64,000 bases of DNA from Acanthaster planci (taxonomy: Eukaryota > Echinodermata > Asteroidea > Valvatida > Acanthasteridae), in contig NW_019091471.1 of the NCBI RefSeq assembly GCF_001949145.1, positions 62,001 through 126,000 of the forward strand. Direction: 5' to 3'. The position numbers were made by a program, and so were the translations under genes. Every line of letters begins with the position of its first letter. The first letter of the stretch is position 1. The notes beneath the pieces were generated by a model. The model was not told where the DNA came from, did not search any database, and was given only the letters and a program-made list of their open reading frames with translations. This document shows positions 42,820-55,100 of this stretch, piece by piece.

Positions 42820-43085
42820 TCCCCTGTATGTTGACACGCACGGGCTACCGGCTAATTGTCGATTCCCCGCATACATGTGTGTGTACACGCGATCACGCTT
42901 TACGTGCAATCCGTCCTTTATTATTATAACAAAGGCACACAGTGTGCAATTCCCCGCCGAGATGCGGGAGCCCGGTCTTGCGCTGCCGTCGGACATGAGA
43001 CGGTTTCGTGTCATCGGCATGCTTGATGGGCTGACATGTTTAAAGAAACATGGGACTATGCTTCTACTCGGTGTGAACGCTTTGG
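42820..43085. promoter_or_regulatory. CpG-dense island, possible promoter or enhancer
   Basis: I count about 23 CpG dinucleotides in roughly 265 bp, clearly denser than the AT-rich flanks. The island lies about 6 kb upstream of exon A. Frames are open on both strands (97 codons plus, 141 codons minus), but neither looks like a known protein. An alternative first exon or promoter of the downstream gene is possible. No ATG-plus-donor combination stands out. Confidence 0.3.
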
Positions 43086-44344
43086 TTTGAAGGATGGCTC
43101 GGCTGAGGCTTTGTTGAGGTGGTGAGTGTAGCTCAGCTGAATGTTGGAGGAGATGGGAGCTCAGTGGTGGTGATAGATTACAAAAAAAGACCATCAGTGC
43201 ATCTCATACAAAGATGACAGGATAAAATAGACATAATGTAGGCATGCACTTCAAGTAGTAGGAGATGGTGACTCTTACATTGTATGTGTCTTGTTAATTT
43301 TTAAAGAAGAACGTACTAATACTTATAAATAAAAGAAAAGAATTTTTGAAACAAAACACCCACAAAATCATTCATGTCTCTTTAGTGTTCAAATACTCTG
43401 AGCATTTACATTTTTGTGAAACAGTTTTTGTTTTCAGAAAAATTACAAAGACCCATATGAACTTAAAACAGGGTTCAATGATTCTTCAGAAGAAATATGC
43501 AGTAATAACATTTCCATACTCTTGTTTCAGTACGTCATTGATCAGTGCGTAACTGTTCTGACAACATGCCTCATATGCCTCTCACATCAGTTAAGACTGC
43601 CTGCCTGCATTACATGTCTGCATTCCCTATCTCCCCTCTACCTTGTAATCTATTCCACCTGATTCCCGTCCCGTTAATGCAATTCAGCCGTGCTGGAATA
43701 TCTACCGATTTGTACGCACTTTTGCCTTCCATGCTTGAACGTGTCTGCATTCTCCCTTCCTTCTCTCTCTCTTTCTCTCCCTCCCCTGCACAGCTAAACG
43801 TCAGGTTTTGTGTGGGGGGGGATGTACCCAGAGGGTATACGTGTGCCCTTCTCAATCCATTAGTGACAAGTTTGGTTGTGCTTGTATCTGCAGGATTTCT
43901 CCAATGTCTTAGGGCTACAAACTTAACCCCCCCCCCACACACACACGCTGCATGGTGTTCTTATGTCCACCCACTCTCTAGACTTTTCCATGTCTTGATG
44001 TATGCAGGACTGCAGACCGAGGAGCTCAGGGGAATTTCTGCAGACATATGCAGGAAATGTTCAGCTAGTGATATGCACATGTAGCTCAATCCATGACAGT
44101 TTTGTGTATATTTTATATCTCATTTGTGTATTTGATTCTCAGGTGCGGTTTCTTAAAAGACAAGCATTAACGTCGTGTCAACCCATTTGGTGATGCAAAC
44201 AACGACGAAACAAAAACAAACTCAAGACTGTCATTTCTCAACTTCTGGCCCAGAAGGTTTAATTAAGTAACCCCAGTGCTTACCATTGTAGACAAGTATG
44301 TGTTACACATGTATATGTACTTTACAGCCACCTTGGTCAGTTCT

Positions 44345-44650
44345 ACAGTTTATTATTTATTTACTTATGGTTTTATTTATACAGGGTTGCCATGTCAGTT
44401 ACAAACCCCTTTCAATAAGGGCATGATGCAATGAAAATTGAGACTTAAAACATTGAATTTCATTAATACCACTAAAATTTGAATACATAACACTATCCTG
44501 ATTTTAAAATAATGAAATACAGGAGCTGTAAAAACGTGTCCCCGAAAAAAAGAATGGAGACAAGACAGAAAGACAACAGGAGGGACACTATGAATAAAAA
44601 TACAATTCAAATAACACAAGCTGATGATAAGAATACCAGGACAGATCAGT
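44345..44650 (-). mobile_element. LINE 3'-end-like sequence, minus strand
   Basis: On the minus strand the stretch ends ...GACATGGCAACCCTGTATAAATAAAACC and then runs into TAAATAAATAATAAA. 'CCCTGTATAAATAAA' with a short A/T-rich repeat tail is the typical ending of CR1/L2-like elements as I know them. The body has a T-rich 3'UTR-like composition and shares layout, though not clear identity, with the stretch at 21.3 kb. No coding domain remains. Confidence 0.4.
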
Positions 44651-45113
44651 GCATTCATCAACTAAGAGAGCACGAGCTATTATGGGTGATTTTCTTTGTA
44701 CCCAACATATGCTAAGGCTTCAACACTCACACTTTTGATTCAAACCCATGAACAGCTTAGGAACAAGTAAATTGAAATCAAATTTACAAGTAGCAAGGGG
44801 ACTTTCGGCTGTAAACGTCAACCAGAAGCAAACCCCGAAGTACATTTTCATTTTTGTTTTGTTCAGGAACATTTTCTTTCGTGAGATAATTCACAACTTC
44901 TTGAGTGAAAGAACTAATTTGTTGTTACCTCAACAGTTAATTTTTCACAGATGCGATTCATAACAGTTCTGTCACATGTAATTCAGCTAGTAGTGATGGA
45001 AGTAAACACTTAATTCTAATTTATTTGATCTAATCTATCTGATTTGATTTATCAAACTGAAATCCACTCAAGCCACACACTGAGCCTGTTTGTCCACTGT
45101 TAGCCCCTTTATT

Positions 45114-45127
45114 TACACACACACACA
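45114..45127. repeat. Short (AC)n run
   Basis: An ACACACACACACAC run is followed by ATACATACATACAG. It is a short simple repeat with no other content. Confidence 0.8.
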
Positions 45128-48100
45128 TACATACAGAAACCAGTGAGAGAAAATTCAAGTGAAAGAGCAAAAAGTGATCCTTTTCGTTGGCAGGCAAAGG
45201 GAATGCGCAAGATTTCCAGGCGAGTTTTAATTGATTCGCACGTACTCCTCTGTAGCCTGCAGCAAAGCAGTCTCAAGCGAGGGAGCCCTACTGTAGGTAG
45301 CGGACAGCCACGGTCAGGGGAACAAGAAAGCTGTCAGATTATGGCCTGAAGCAATACCCGTGTGTTGCGAATTCGGCTTGTTCTTCAGCCAAAATAAGAA
45401 AAAACCTCAAAACTGTTTTTAGGATTCTATCAGCATTTTTTCCCAGTCCCAAACTCTCACATTTTTTTTTCTGTTTGGTTATTTTTGGTTCGTTTAATGC
45501 AAAATTAATTTGTTCACTGACTTTGAAAGTTGTTCCAAACACAAGTCTAATTACAGTCTTGATGAGTTGTTAAAGTGAAGTCTTTTAATTGTTTTTCTTT
45601 AGACAAAATCGATGTGTAAAATCCTTGCATACATTTCCTATGCACAATTGGGAAATTAATTGAATTCAGCATATAAATAATACGCATGTAGATTGTGTTG
45701 TAAATAATAACAGATGTCCTTGACACTAACAAGAATAATGATTATTGTATTATGACTTTCCCCTTTTTCTTTTTCTTTTTTCACTTGTCTTTTCTCTTAA
45801 CATAAGAAACCTTGTTGACTTCTTGATGCATTGCATGCTTTGCATTGCCAACCCAATCTCCAAGTTGTAATTTCCTCTGCTTCCACCGGACGGCGTATTT
45901 TTAACATGTACATGTATAATGTGCAAGGGGAAAGATTGTCAAAATCCCCCATTTAACCTTGCTGCAGGTGTTTTCTTATTTTTAGGTGTAGCCACAATAT
46001 TATTATCCTTGGATGTTGATGATAGTGGGGAGGGCTTCCTGTCATTCCAGGCAGCAGCCTGTATTGTCACTTGCTCGTGTCTCCCCCCCCCCGCCACCCA
46101 ATCCATTCTGCTGTTTCTTCCCTCCCTCCCTTGTTCACACCGTGCCTCATGGCCTTGACTTCCGTGGAGCTTGAGCAGCGCTGAGCAGGTTGGGCGCGCA
46201 CATCGCTGTTTGGAAATTGCTTCATGTGTCATACCAGCATTGAACACATGCACTTCTATGTGCACACGAAGCCAGTTCTGGTGTAATGCGGGGCAGGCGC
46301 TTGTATTATATTCATGTTGGGGCCCATGTGCATGTATAAGGCCTACATGAACATGTAGTAAATCTTTGATGTGAAGTGTCCTGGTGCTGTACGAATTTCA
46401 TGCTGTTTTCAGGCATGCCAAAATAATTCACTTGTTTTATGTATTTGCAATGAGTCTCAATGTAACTTCTCACAACAAGCAATTTTCATACCTCTCCTAA
46501 CATGCAATGTAGTTGGCATTACACATACACAGATCCTCCCACACGTACATGTAGTTGTATCACACCTGTCTGCTTTAGAAGCATTATACATGTACATGTA
46601 TCAGTCACTTGACTGACAATTTGATTGAATTGTACTGAGAATGCAATTTAGTGATATTCAATTAAACATCGGTGCAGAATGCCTGGTGTCTGGTTTGGCA
46701 GGAACTCTACATGGGATGTGAATATATGTATATTTGATACGGCGCAATTGCTTGCTGATATCGTGTACATGTGCATGCATTGAAGTTCTTTTAACCAATG
46801 TTTTGGTCTCTGCAATTAATATTTAACAAATGAATTCATTTTCTTTAAAACCATTGCGAACCATGTCTGAAGGCATTTTAGACATTTTTCAGTTGCTTTC
46901 ATTGTTCCGGTTTTCCTAGTTTAATATTGGCTTTTACACAATGATTTTAGTCCCCCCCCCTTATACTGTGCAGTAGCTGTCCCATTGATGTATACTGCCT
47001 TTCCATTTTTTGGCACTAATGGGGAAGTAAGTGGACCTTCATGTCTAGAGAAATTGATTAATTTTCCATCAAACTGGGTCCGTTTTTTTTAGATATGAGG
47101 GGTTTTTTTTCAAGTCCTCCAAGGGCTCAATTTGATTTAAGAGGAGAAAAAGGAGGGAATGCATCAGTTAGGGAAAATGGACGTAAGCTACATCAGGGGA
47201 AATTGGAAACTGAATTCAGATATTTTTTCCCCTAAAAGTCTTTTTACAGTGTTTTGAGTGGGCTTAAGTTGACTTTGTTCCAGCAAACCAACAAGCATTT
47301 TAGTTACAGGCCAATAATCCCCGGTTTCTTCAAGTACTGTGTTGTGAGGTTTTCATCTTTTTTTTCTAAAAATAAACTTCACTCTCTCAACTCTATTTTG
47401 CTGTTCACTCTTACGAAAATATGCGAACATAGTGGATCATGTCTGATCCAATGTGTGGATGTGTCTTATCTAAATAATCTCAGGCAGTGCACACATGTAG
47501 AACATGGCGTGCACTCTGATTTACAGCTGCATTAGAAAATACAGACAACACCTAAAAGGCAAAGCTATTTGCCTACGTTTGTCTGGAGTTTACGTTATCT
47601 CCGCACAGCATCACACAGTGATGTGTCAGTCCTATCACAATGGCAGATTTGGTCGCGTGCTCAAGGTCTGTTGTTGGTCAGACAAGAGGACAGGCGATGA
47701 AGAGTATGCCAATCTCCTGGGCCCAGTTTTGTGGGACGGCTTTGAAGCACAGAAATGTGCTAATTCACAGAAACTCCTTGCTTGGCGAAATAAAAAGGGT
47801 TTACCTTCCAAAATGCCATGGGATGCACACTGCTAGCATCTGGTTCACAGTGACTCTTGCTTTGCACATAAGTCCCTGAGCCACTCTGTCTTCTGTCTGT
47901 GGAATTGAGCTTTGATTGTAATCCTGCTGCCTCCGTAGACCTACATGTATATGAACAGACTGGAACACTAATTGGTCATTCCCTGTGTGAAGTTTTGATG
48001 CCCCCCCCCGCAGACATTTTTAATTCAAGCGCAGATTTGTAGAACATGATAAAAAAAGATAGATTGAATTCCAAATCAGGTTCATGTACCCTACATGCAT

Positions 48101-49063
48101 TGTGTAAGTAAAATGTTGGCAAATAACATATAGCCTGTTTTCCTGTCTTGTAATTTTGTATCTGCAGCACATGTGTTTGACTTACACTAAGCAAAACCAA
48201 GCACTCATTTACTGATTGTGTGTTTTGCATCTTTGTATCAACTTTATTGATGCATCATTTTAGAATACACACGCGGATTCATGTAGGTCTATGCCTACGA
48301 AAGCCTCTCAAAACTTGACGTTTTTCCATTGGTTTGTGCACAAACATGGATGTGCCTAGCAGGATTCACTGTACACATTGAATTTAGCACTTTAGTAGTT
48401 ATATATACATGTTGTTCAGTATGCTGCATCACTGTCAAGCATTGAGGAGCTTGCTACTGACTTAAGACCAATGCTGCGATTCCATGTTACACTTGTGTCG
48501 CTATGTCTCATGTTTTATTTTCATGTTAATACTTCAAAATACCTCAGCTATACAAAGGTCCACTGACAAGTTTCTCATGGATTGATCGATATCCCCTCAC
48601 TCAGAATTTTTTCATCATACCTCCATAAATGAATGAACGTAACCTTATTTGCTTAATTGTTTTTTCCTACATTTATTGTTTTTAATGTCTTTGGGTCCAG
48701 CTCATTGATGGAACTGATTATTGGGAACCTATTTGTGCTCTACCATATCCTGCTCAGTCACTTTACTTGGATTTTTCCTTTCCAATGCGATAACTCGGCA
48801 GTCTGCAGCATTATCACATCCATTTCCAGCATCTCAAACATCGGGTATTGATCGTTTCTTTGACCCAGTGCATGGTAGCAGGAACACTCCGGTATTCATC
48901 CCATTCAAAGCACTTAGAGGGGGGTTCCAGACACATCCTCCTTGAAATGTCAAATGCTTGCCCACCGTGTAACCCACATTCCCCGTTAATCCCTAACCTG
49001 CTTTTGCTCTTCCCCTCTTGTTCTAATCTGCCTTTTTTTCCATCTTTTGGTTGCCTTCCCCAG

Positions 49064-49141
49064 GTACGGACATTGTTCGTAAGTGGATTGCCCATGGATG
49101 CAACACCGCGGGAGCTGTACCTTCTGTTCAGAGCGTATCAG
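49064..49141 (+). CDS. rbpms: Exon A: start of the RRM (RNP2), 26 codons
   Basis: The 78-nt exon is in phase 0 at both ends. It sits between a pyrimidine-rich acceptor (ttgccttccccag) and a strong donor (GTACGT). It reads VRTLFVSGLPMDATPREL and then YLLFRAYQ. This is the family's signature first RRM segment: strand beta1 with RNP2 (LFVSGL), the proline-led loop and helix alpha1 (PRELYLLF). 'GLPMDA' and 'FRAY' match cpo-type proteins better than vertebrate 'GLPLDI' and 'FRPF', from memory. The reading frame happens to stay open upstream through the polypyrimidine tract, with an ATG at 48848. That stretch has no family similarity and contains the splice acceptor, so I do not take it as coding. 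The real N-terminus must come from an upstream exon that ends in phase 0. Confidence 0.96.
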
Positions 49142-52100
49142 GTACGTAATGACGTGTGTAATTGGCCCTCTTGTCTCGGGCATGGAGCCGTAATTTGTGC
49201 CCCTGTTAAGACTAGGCAGGGTTCCTCCCAGAGGGATCTCTGAGGCCCGTGACAGGTAACAGGATGTGGAGCAGATCAAGTGGCCCGGTTTGCAATTTTA
49301 AGCTGTCCATAGTCTTTGTGGCTGCTTGCCTTACATTTGTGTATATATTTTTGATTAACATCACACCGAGTTCACTGCCCATACCTTGCTCATATCTTGG
49401 AAATGATTTTGCCTGTTTAGTATTGATATAGTTTAAAGAAGCTACTTTGTCAGAGATGTTCTTCAGAACATAGAAGTTCCAACAAAAATAAAAACAGGGC
49501 TTCCCCCTCTCCTCCAAAACGTTTTTGCCTTTCTCTCTCATAAACATGATAAATCTAAGAATAGCTTTTCGATAACATGCTGGCATCATCGTATCCCCAC
49601 TTCTGTGAAAAAGTGTCTTTTTATTGTGTTGGTACCCTCCTGTGTCCAACAAAATTCAGTGACACCACAAGCGTGGAAACCCTCTGTTTCCAAAACACAG
49701 CATCTAAGACTTTCATTTTTTCTCTTCTGATCCTCATAACCAAATAGTAACTGCTCCATGATGATGTACGTACCTGTACACGTATTTCATAGTTCCCGTG
49801 CTTGTACATGTACATGTTGATACACACCTTTTTAGAGAAGTGTAATGCTATATGTAACATTGAAGTCTTTCATTGCGAATTCATGTGCAAAAATGTCATG
49901 CCAAGCCAATTGCCTCTAGCATTCTATATGTGGACCCAAAACTGAGAAGCCCTCTCTTGACCATACTTTTTCCTCTACCACGCAAAAGATCAGCTTGTCA
50001 AAAGCTTTCCATTCTGTTTAACTTCATTCAAAATTTTCCCCTGCAGAGAAGTATCCTGCTACAAAACGAGTATCAGTTACTGTCTTAAGTTTCAGCCACT
50101 TTACACGGAAAGAATCTCAGATGAAAAGCAAAAGCTGTGCCTCTATTTATGATGAGCGAAATTCATCTGATGGTGTGTACGGATTACAAAAGGGGAACTA
50201 TTTTTTGAATTCACGGGTTCAATTTTCCAAATGGTGACACCAGAGTACAGTATTTATATATTCAAATTGGAGTCTCTGCCATTCAATTGTCAAGACGTGG
50301 ATTTGCAACAATGGGCTTGTGAATAATGGTGGGTGCTTTAGTACCATTATAGATGCTGATGTGAGCACTCAGCTTTTTAATAAATTGAGATACTTCAAGC
50401 CTTAATGCAGATGTTAGTTGCAGTCAAGTGCATAATTATAAAGTACTCATGTCAGAATGAGTGGAGCAGTATTTCATCAAACTGGTTATGTGATGTGTAA
50501 TTACATTGATGGAGTTTTGTGCATGTGGGAAGAAAGGGTTACTTTTTGCTCTTGTATGTTAAAGCTTTTGATTTGGGAGGATATAGCAAAAGCGAGCAAA
50601 CGTCAATACATTCCAAAACTCCTTGCATTACAAGCTGGGGAAGATTAATATGGTTTCGAGCAAATAAATCAAGAGTGGAGTAGAGTTTGCATACAAGGGG
50701 AAATAGTGTGTAGATAAAGCAAGTCTGATGGGCTGTACTGCCTAAAAGCCTGACAGGAACGTATGCATTTCTGTGAATGCTCTGTTTAATATTAGTCTTT
50801 GGTGCTGACTTTTGTTTGCCATTAGCTCAATCACTGTCTGTCTGTTGCTCCTCTTCCCACACATCACCCACTTAGATTCACCAGGAACAGCATCTGCATT
50901 TGTTTGTAGGACCCCCTTCTGATATGTCCTCATAAGGAGAAGCGCTGTATGCCGCGACTTCAGAAAACCCTTTTTTCGTTCTCAGTTGCCTCCGTCATAA
51001 TTTAAGATGGTTAAATTTATCCGCGATTGCTTATGGCTTCAACTCCGTATTCGTAGAGCTCCAGGTCTGCATTCTGAAATTCAATTTAGGCACTGCGGCG
51101 GACGACATGGGTGTTATTGTAGGGAGCGGTGCCGTTCGTGCCGACGATTACATTCAGCCGCATTTGTTTCCAGCGATTAAGGTTCGGAGAACGATAACAG
51201 GGCTGAAAGCATGGGGAGAGAAAGGCATGTTTGTATTTTGGCCGTTTGAAGCGCACGCTATCAAAATCAAGAAACCAAGGGGGAAGGAAGACTCATGCTT
51301 AGTTCAGAAAGAATGGTTCACAAAGGTCCCTTCTGCAAAGGTGTTTTCGTAACATTTGAGTGGAGAGGCAAGGATGTGCCAGTCGTGTTGTGTATACAGT
51401 TTTGTTTTTCCTATTTCTCCGTATTCTTATTTTCAACTGTCAAAACATGTCAGTGGATGATGTTGGGTGCTCAAATTTTACATTTTTAACATCCAGCTGG
51501 TTGTGCATACAATCTCATTTCTTAAAGTCTCGGTTTGGAGCTTGTTCCTTCAACATATTTACTGCAGAAATTCAATCAGTATCCAAACTACTTAAGGTCT
51601 GTCCATGAAGATATCACTTTTCATCTCCTGCCCTTTCAAAGATGCATCTCTACTAATGACAGAGTATGGAAGTTTATCTGTTAACCATTATTAACAGTCA
51701 CACCTGTTTTAAATGAGCCCTTGGCATGAAGGAGCCCACTACGGGATTCACTCTCATCTGGGGTATGGTTATGCATTTTTAAAATCCAATCACCAGGGGC
51801 AGGTGCACACGGGCAGTGAATCTGTGACTTGTGTTGTACGAATCGTCTCTTCCCAACCCCCTTTATTGGCGTCGTTCAGAAATCGCCCTGTCATCACCCC
51901 ATGTCATTAAAGCTTTTGCTGCACTAGGGGCCTAATTACGTTCACTGAATATGGTGCAAAAGCGTGGAGCACTTTTTTTTTTAAGACACCAGCAGAATCA
52001 AATTAAATGTGCCTGAGCATTAAATGAGGGTAATAATGCAGACCATGTGTACATAGAAAGTCCATTCGTATTCTGATCAAAATTCAAGAACTGATCTCGT

Positions 52101-55100
52101 TAGTGTTCTTGTTGATTGGAGATGAAAGTGGGGGTTGATATGATGGATGGTCAAATTCTAAGAATTATTTTTCCATTACCGTTCCCAACTTACGATATGT
52201 GATGGACAAAGGAAGAATGTAGATGTAACTCTGCACCAATTTCTCTGGGAACTATGCAATCACTCTGCCAAACAATCTGAGCAAGTAAGGAAAATGATTT
52301 AAACCAGGCAAGTACCACTACTATTCATCCGTTAAATTTTGAAATGGTAATTTTGCAAATCCTCTCACTGCATTCCCCATGGGAACAAAAAGTAGCCATT
52401 CCAAAGAAGCAACTGTTAGAGTTTCTGCTGTGACTGATATTTTTCCTTAAAAGCCTTCCTCCCAACGTCATCCAGAAAGAACCTCCAGTTTATTTTGTGA
52501 TCAGTTCCCTAGCCTCCCTCTCCAGCCATTTGTATTAACAGAGGCAAACCCACACAAAGGGTGAATAGACAGCTCAACTCCCCTGTGGTTCCCCCCCCCC
52601 ATTTTAAAAATCGTTGCTTCTTGTGTGGACTGCTTCAAAATGTATTCACTTTTGTCATTCAGGGACTGAAATTTTGGAGACAGAATCAAGTGAATGGCAT
52701 TGGCTGTACACAAATGGCTCTCGTTGAATGCATGCATCCAGATGCATGAGCATGGCCATGAGCTGCTCTCCAACCAGTCCGGTTGTCTTGTGAATGAATG
52801 AAACAGAATTGACAGCAGGATTCTGCTTTCCTTCTCGACTGTATTTTTGGAGGGGTTTGTATTGCCGTTCGTTGGCTCCCTGAGGCAGTTCAAGTAATTG
52901 GAAAGTCTCTGTTTTCAGTGCAAACTTAGCCTCACTATTTGGATAGTGATCGTCACATCCTGCTGAAGCGAACTGCACTCACGGATTATTTACAGCTTTT
53001 TGTTTTGCTTTCTTGTGGGAACGAGAAGCTGCAGGAACTGCTTGATATAGACTCTGCCAACTTTGATTGGCGAAGGTCGGCGTACTCTGTGTCCCACTGG
53101 ATTTAGAAATGGACCGCTAAATTACTTTGTGTGCGCGCGAAGACTTGCAGACATGAACCATCAATATGGAAATGCCTTCATTGCAAGGCAGTTTTGTATG
53201 GCAGGTCATTTGCGTCAGAAAGACAGCTTAAAAATACCAAAATGGAAGTTTGAACCTCCTTAATAGGCAGATTGCACTATGTGTTAATACAGCATGAGAT
53301 GACCGTGACATGTTTATCTGGACTGTAAAGAAGAAAATGGGTTGCGGTTCAGTCAAAATTACATATTCGTCCAGAAACCTGCTGCCATTTGACCATGTTT
53401 CTTGTTTATATGTGCATGTAAGGTACTTGTAGAGGCAAAAACATCCTAATAATCACAAGGCTGTGCAAGACTGGTTGGTTGAGATGAAAATCCAACTGCC
53501 GAATCGAAGCAAAATTTTTGATATTACAGTAAAATGTAATTAACTTTATCAGGTAATCTTTTTGCACTGTAACCAAGCAGACAAGGTAGCAATGATTCCT
53601 CTCATTGTACGAGGGTTGTTGAAATGTGAGGTTCAGACTTGGCTGATGACCAAACTTTTTGCGCCATCTTGTCAAGGAGGTTGTTGGGAGAGGGGCAGGG
53701 ATTGACACAGGGACAGTTGTAGAATTCAGAAAGTATCCTTTTGAAACACCTTGCAAAGGTTAGTTATAGGCTGATTTTTTTCAATTCCTTAAAATACCGT
53801 TGCTCCTCTTTTGTTGCAACAACTTGAGCACCCTCATTGGACGGGCTTTCACTGTGTTCAAGGGGCAGTTTCTTTTGTTAATAGGCGAGTTAGGACCAAC
53901 TTGTGGGGCTTCGCTCTCTTCCCGCAACATTTTTGGTCCCCACAAAATTGGTGTAATGACAAGTGTTTATCCCTATAGCGATGGGACAAGTAATGTGCTC
54001 TTGTATGTGTAGCTGTCTCCCGAAAAGCACCCCGACGCTTGCTAAACCACTCTTCTGCTTAGCTTACCTCTCACTGAAAAAGACCATTAAAAGCATCTGT
54101 AGATGCTGCCACTGGTGAAGATAGACTTGATGTTGCCAACCAACTGCACCAAGCTGTGTTCTCTTGAATGTCCCATTTTCGAGGGCCCCTCTTTCTGTAC
54201 ATAGATGATGGCCTGAGGTTAAAGTTGGGACAGTTTTTTGGGGGCCGTGTGAGCCATCCAGCAACGGTCGAGAGCTTGTCACTTCTAGATGTGTGTGGAA
54301 TACACAACCTTGGGGCTGTTTTGGAGCTTTCAGGATTTTTCTCTTTTTTTTGCCTTTTTACCCTGTTTATGTGTGCATGTGTGTGTGTGTTTTTTTGGGG
54401 GAAGGGTGATGTGACTTGTAGAAGTGAACACTGAACAGCCAGCAGATCAAACATGAGAACAAAACTTGATTCTTCTCCTGTTATTTTGATTAGTTTGATT
54501 TTTCAAGTGACAATGTGCTTTCCTTTTTTGTCTTTTGCCTCAGGGTTATGAAGGCTCCCTGTTAAAGCTTACAAGTAAACCTGGAAAGAGTTCCTCTGTA
54601 AGTATTGCCTGGTTGGTTGTTTGATCAGTATTTTGACACTGGTCACTTTTTACAGGAAAGGGGACATTTATAAATTCCCAGCACTTTAAGCAGGGTTTTG
54701 AATTGAAGGGAAAAAATCTCGGATGAAGTCGTGTGTTTACTTTTATAGGCCCAATCCCAGCTACAGAAGCCTTGAAGTCTCTTTTCTTTCAAGAGATCTT
54801 GGGAAATGTCTGAATCTTTGCAAAAGTTGTTTTTCCCCCTGTTGACTACATTTGGCATTCTTTTTGACAAGGACTTCATGATCTGTTTGTATTTTGCAAC
54901 ACAGAAACAGGAAGTTACTTCTTCAAAAACAAATCTGTTTGAGCTAGCTGTGTGTTTTTTACTGCTTTTACTGCCGTTGCTCTTAAAATCTCAGAAAATA
55001 AATTCAGGCTTTTTGATGAGATACTATTTATTTGAAAGTGAGCCAAGTATTCAAGGAAAAACACATAAATAATGATTGCCCAACAGAAACAGACTATTTG

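Larger units (their letters stand above)
35574..49063. other. Non-coding stretch upstream of exon A, no supported exon
   Basis: It holds the SINE-like element, the 53-bp duplication, the LINE-tail-like stretch and the CpG island listed separately. A TCAAGGTCA-type nuclear-receptor word lies on the minus strand at 38196-38204. A strong pyrimidine tract plus CAG at 43791-43793 has no convincing exon after it. A pair of protein-like minus-strand frames at 41318-41992 is described under findings. The missing N-terminal exon of the RBPMS-type gene could be hidden here, but I cannot identify it. Confidence 0.65.
49142..54543 (+). other. Intron A-B (5402 nt)
   Basis: It runs from GTACGT to CAG. It holds the CpG-dense island at 50.94-51.27 kb, a small palindromic ATGCAT patch at about 52733-52757 and the GT run near its 3' end. 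No extra in-frame exon was recognised. Confidence 0.85.

Noticed and set aside
43545-44084. 179-codon plus-strand open frame, among the longest in the window
   Set aside because: It crosses a pure pyrimidine tract and a C-run, and its composition follows the low-complexity DNA. No domain or family resemblance is seen.
48848-49063. In-frame ATG extension upstream of exon A
   Set aside because: The extension runs through the intron's polypyrimidine tract and has no similarity to the family N-terminus. The CAG/GTACGG border is a good splice acceptor at the expected place.
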